From Cotesia glomerata (Eukaryota > Arthropoda > Insecta > Hymenoptera > Braconidae): a DNA stretch of 64,000 nt. Under the pieces are notes generated by a model. That model saw nothing but the letters and a program-made list of their open reading frames with translations. It searched no databases and was not told the DNA's origin. This document shows, one piece after another, positions 62,783 to 64,000 of this stretch. The stretch spans positions 29,425,525 to 29,489,524 of the forward strand of contig NC_058159.1 of assembly GCF_020080835.1 (NCBI RefSeq). Reading direction: 5' to 3'. Position 1 is the stretch's first letter. Each line of letters begins with the position of its first letter. A program made the translations under genes and the position numbers.

Positions 62783-63513
62783 GAAAAATATATCAAAACG
62801 CATGAGGGTACTCAAATGAAAGCTCTCGATGAGTGTAACATCGAGATGAGCTTATAACTTTGAAAATGTCAATAATTAAGAAAATACACTTGAATTTAAC
62901 AAAATTAAGAAACTATTTTGTATACTGAGAACTATTGACATTTTTAAAAATATAAGCTCATCTTGATGTTATACTCATCAATACCTTTCATTTGAGTACC
63001 CACATCAATTTTTCATATATTTATATATATTCTATATATGTATATATGAAAAATATATCAAAATGCATGTGGGTACTCAAATGAAAGCTCTTGATGAATG
63101 TAACATCGGGATGAGTTTATATCTTTAAAAATATCAATAGTTATGAGAGTATAGTACAATTTAACATAATTAAGAAACGACCTTGTATCTTATAAAATAT
63201 TGACATTTACAAAGATATAAGCTCACCCCGACATTACACTTATCGAAACCTTTCATTTAAGTACCCACATCAATTTTTTATATATTTTATATATTTATAT
63301 ATATGAATATATGAAAAATATATCGAAATGCATGTGGATACTTAAATTAAATCTCTTGATGAGAGTAACATCGAGATGAGCTTATATCTTTAAAAACGTA
63401 AATATTCAAAAAATTAGTGCAATTTAACAAAAGTAATTATTTAATAAAGCAAAATTTCATTTATTCATAGTTCATAAGTCACGGCAGTCACACAGTGACT
63501 GCAAAGTTGCTAG
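62449..63513 (+). mobile_element. Helitron-like element, copy K (three hairpin units)
   Basis: It starts TCTATATTATTAAGAGAATA after A62448 and ends with hairpin GCAGTCACACAGTGACTGC, AAAGTTGCTAG, then T63514. Part of the 5' region is deleted just after TTTTGTGGCC. Three hairpin units follow in tandem, centred near 62740 (long (TA)n core), 63035 and 63300. Confidence 0.9.
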
Positions 63514-64000
63514 TAATTTATAATTAAAATCTAAGAAAAAAAAATCTAAAATGAAAAAAAGTGTCAGCAAGTAAACTAAACGTTGTAAATAAAACAATCA
63601 GGGATGTAATGAAATCGTTTGAGAAGTTGAGCGAGATCATAATATTTTGAATGCTTTCTTGGAGAGAATTACCATAAGAACGACTTAAACATCTCGTTAG
63701 CGAGGACGATTCCAGGAGAAACAAGAAGTTGAGGGTATTTATTCGAGCGAGTCCTGCAACCGAGCAACCGATACAGGTCTCAGGTCTCAGTTCTCATTTT
63801 CTACTTTTATTTTTCCCTTTCCCTGTGCCCCGATCTCTCCCTTCCTGTCCGTCCTTGGCTGCATTATTTTATTTTATTTTATTTCCACTACATACCCACT
63901 CTTTATTATTTTATCATTGTATTTTTTGTCTCAAACGGAAATATTTAAAGAAAGGTATATACGGCCGTAACCGTCAACTATACAGGACGTTATATAGAAA
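63514..64000. other. Intergenic DNA, no gene seen
   Basis: AT-rich at first, then a pyrimidine-rich stretch (63780-63860). The 66-codon minus-strand frame at 63524-63724 is not recognised. Confidence 0.4.

Overview
This window is eukaryotic nuclear DNA from an insect. It is very AT-rich, has one unmistakable single-exon gene of arthropod type (a long Toll receptor), no bacterial-style gene packing, and many short non-autonomous DNA transposons. A hymenopteran, perhaps a parasitoid wasp, would fit the base composition and repeat style. That is inference, and the species cannot be fixed from the sequence alone.

Layout. Bases 1-1165 are upstream DNA ending in a GC-richer promoter-like stretch. 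Bases 1166-1622 are a probable 5' UTR with several short upstream ORFs. Bases 1623-5621 encode a 1332-residue Toll-family receptor without introns, most like Tollo/Toll-8 of the Toll-6/-7/-8 class. A probable 3' UTR follows to about 7090. The remaining 57 kb holds no protein gene I can support. It is intergenic or intronic DNA filled with repeats and a few GC-richer islands that could be regulatory.

Repeats. The dominant element is a Helitron-like non-autonomous family with eleven copies (A-K) between 14.2 and 63.5 kb. Its best copies start A|TCTATATTATTAAG and end with a 7-bp-stem hairpin plus CTAG|T. Inside are one to three copies of a hairpin unit: two arms of about 75 bp around an (AT)n core, which is where several of the long TA microsatellites sit. 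Two copies were later hit by other transposons. Copy C carries a 108-bp TTAA-flanked piggyBac-like MITE and a 759-bp TA-flanked MITE. Copy G carries an 810-bp element with long terminal inverted repeats.

A second group has ends of the type CCCTAGTAGAAAT or CCCCCATGGAAAT and is flanked by AT or TA. It includes an 887-bp near-complete palindrome at 41.6-42.5 kb and a 399-bp palindrome at 55 kb. Two further members (16.0-16.6 and 45.0-45.8 kb) keep different, probably successive, short coding remnants that look like parts of one uncharacterised transposase-like protein. This is the most interesting lead in the window. Other MITE families include TA-flanked CACTGAAAAA types, an ACACTGATAGAAGG family with 21-bp-periodic interiors, and single elements at 12.7 and 25.8 kb.
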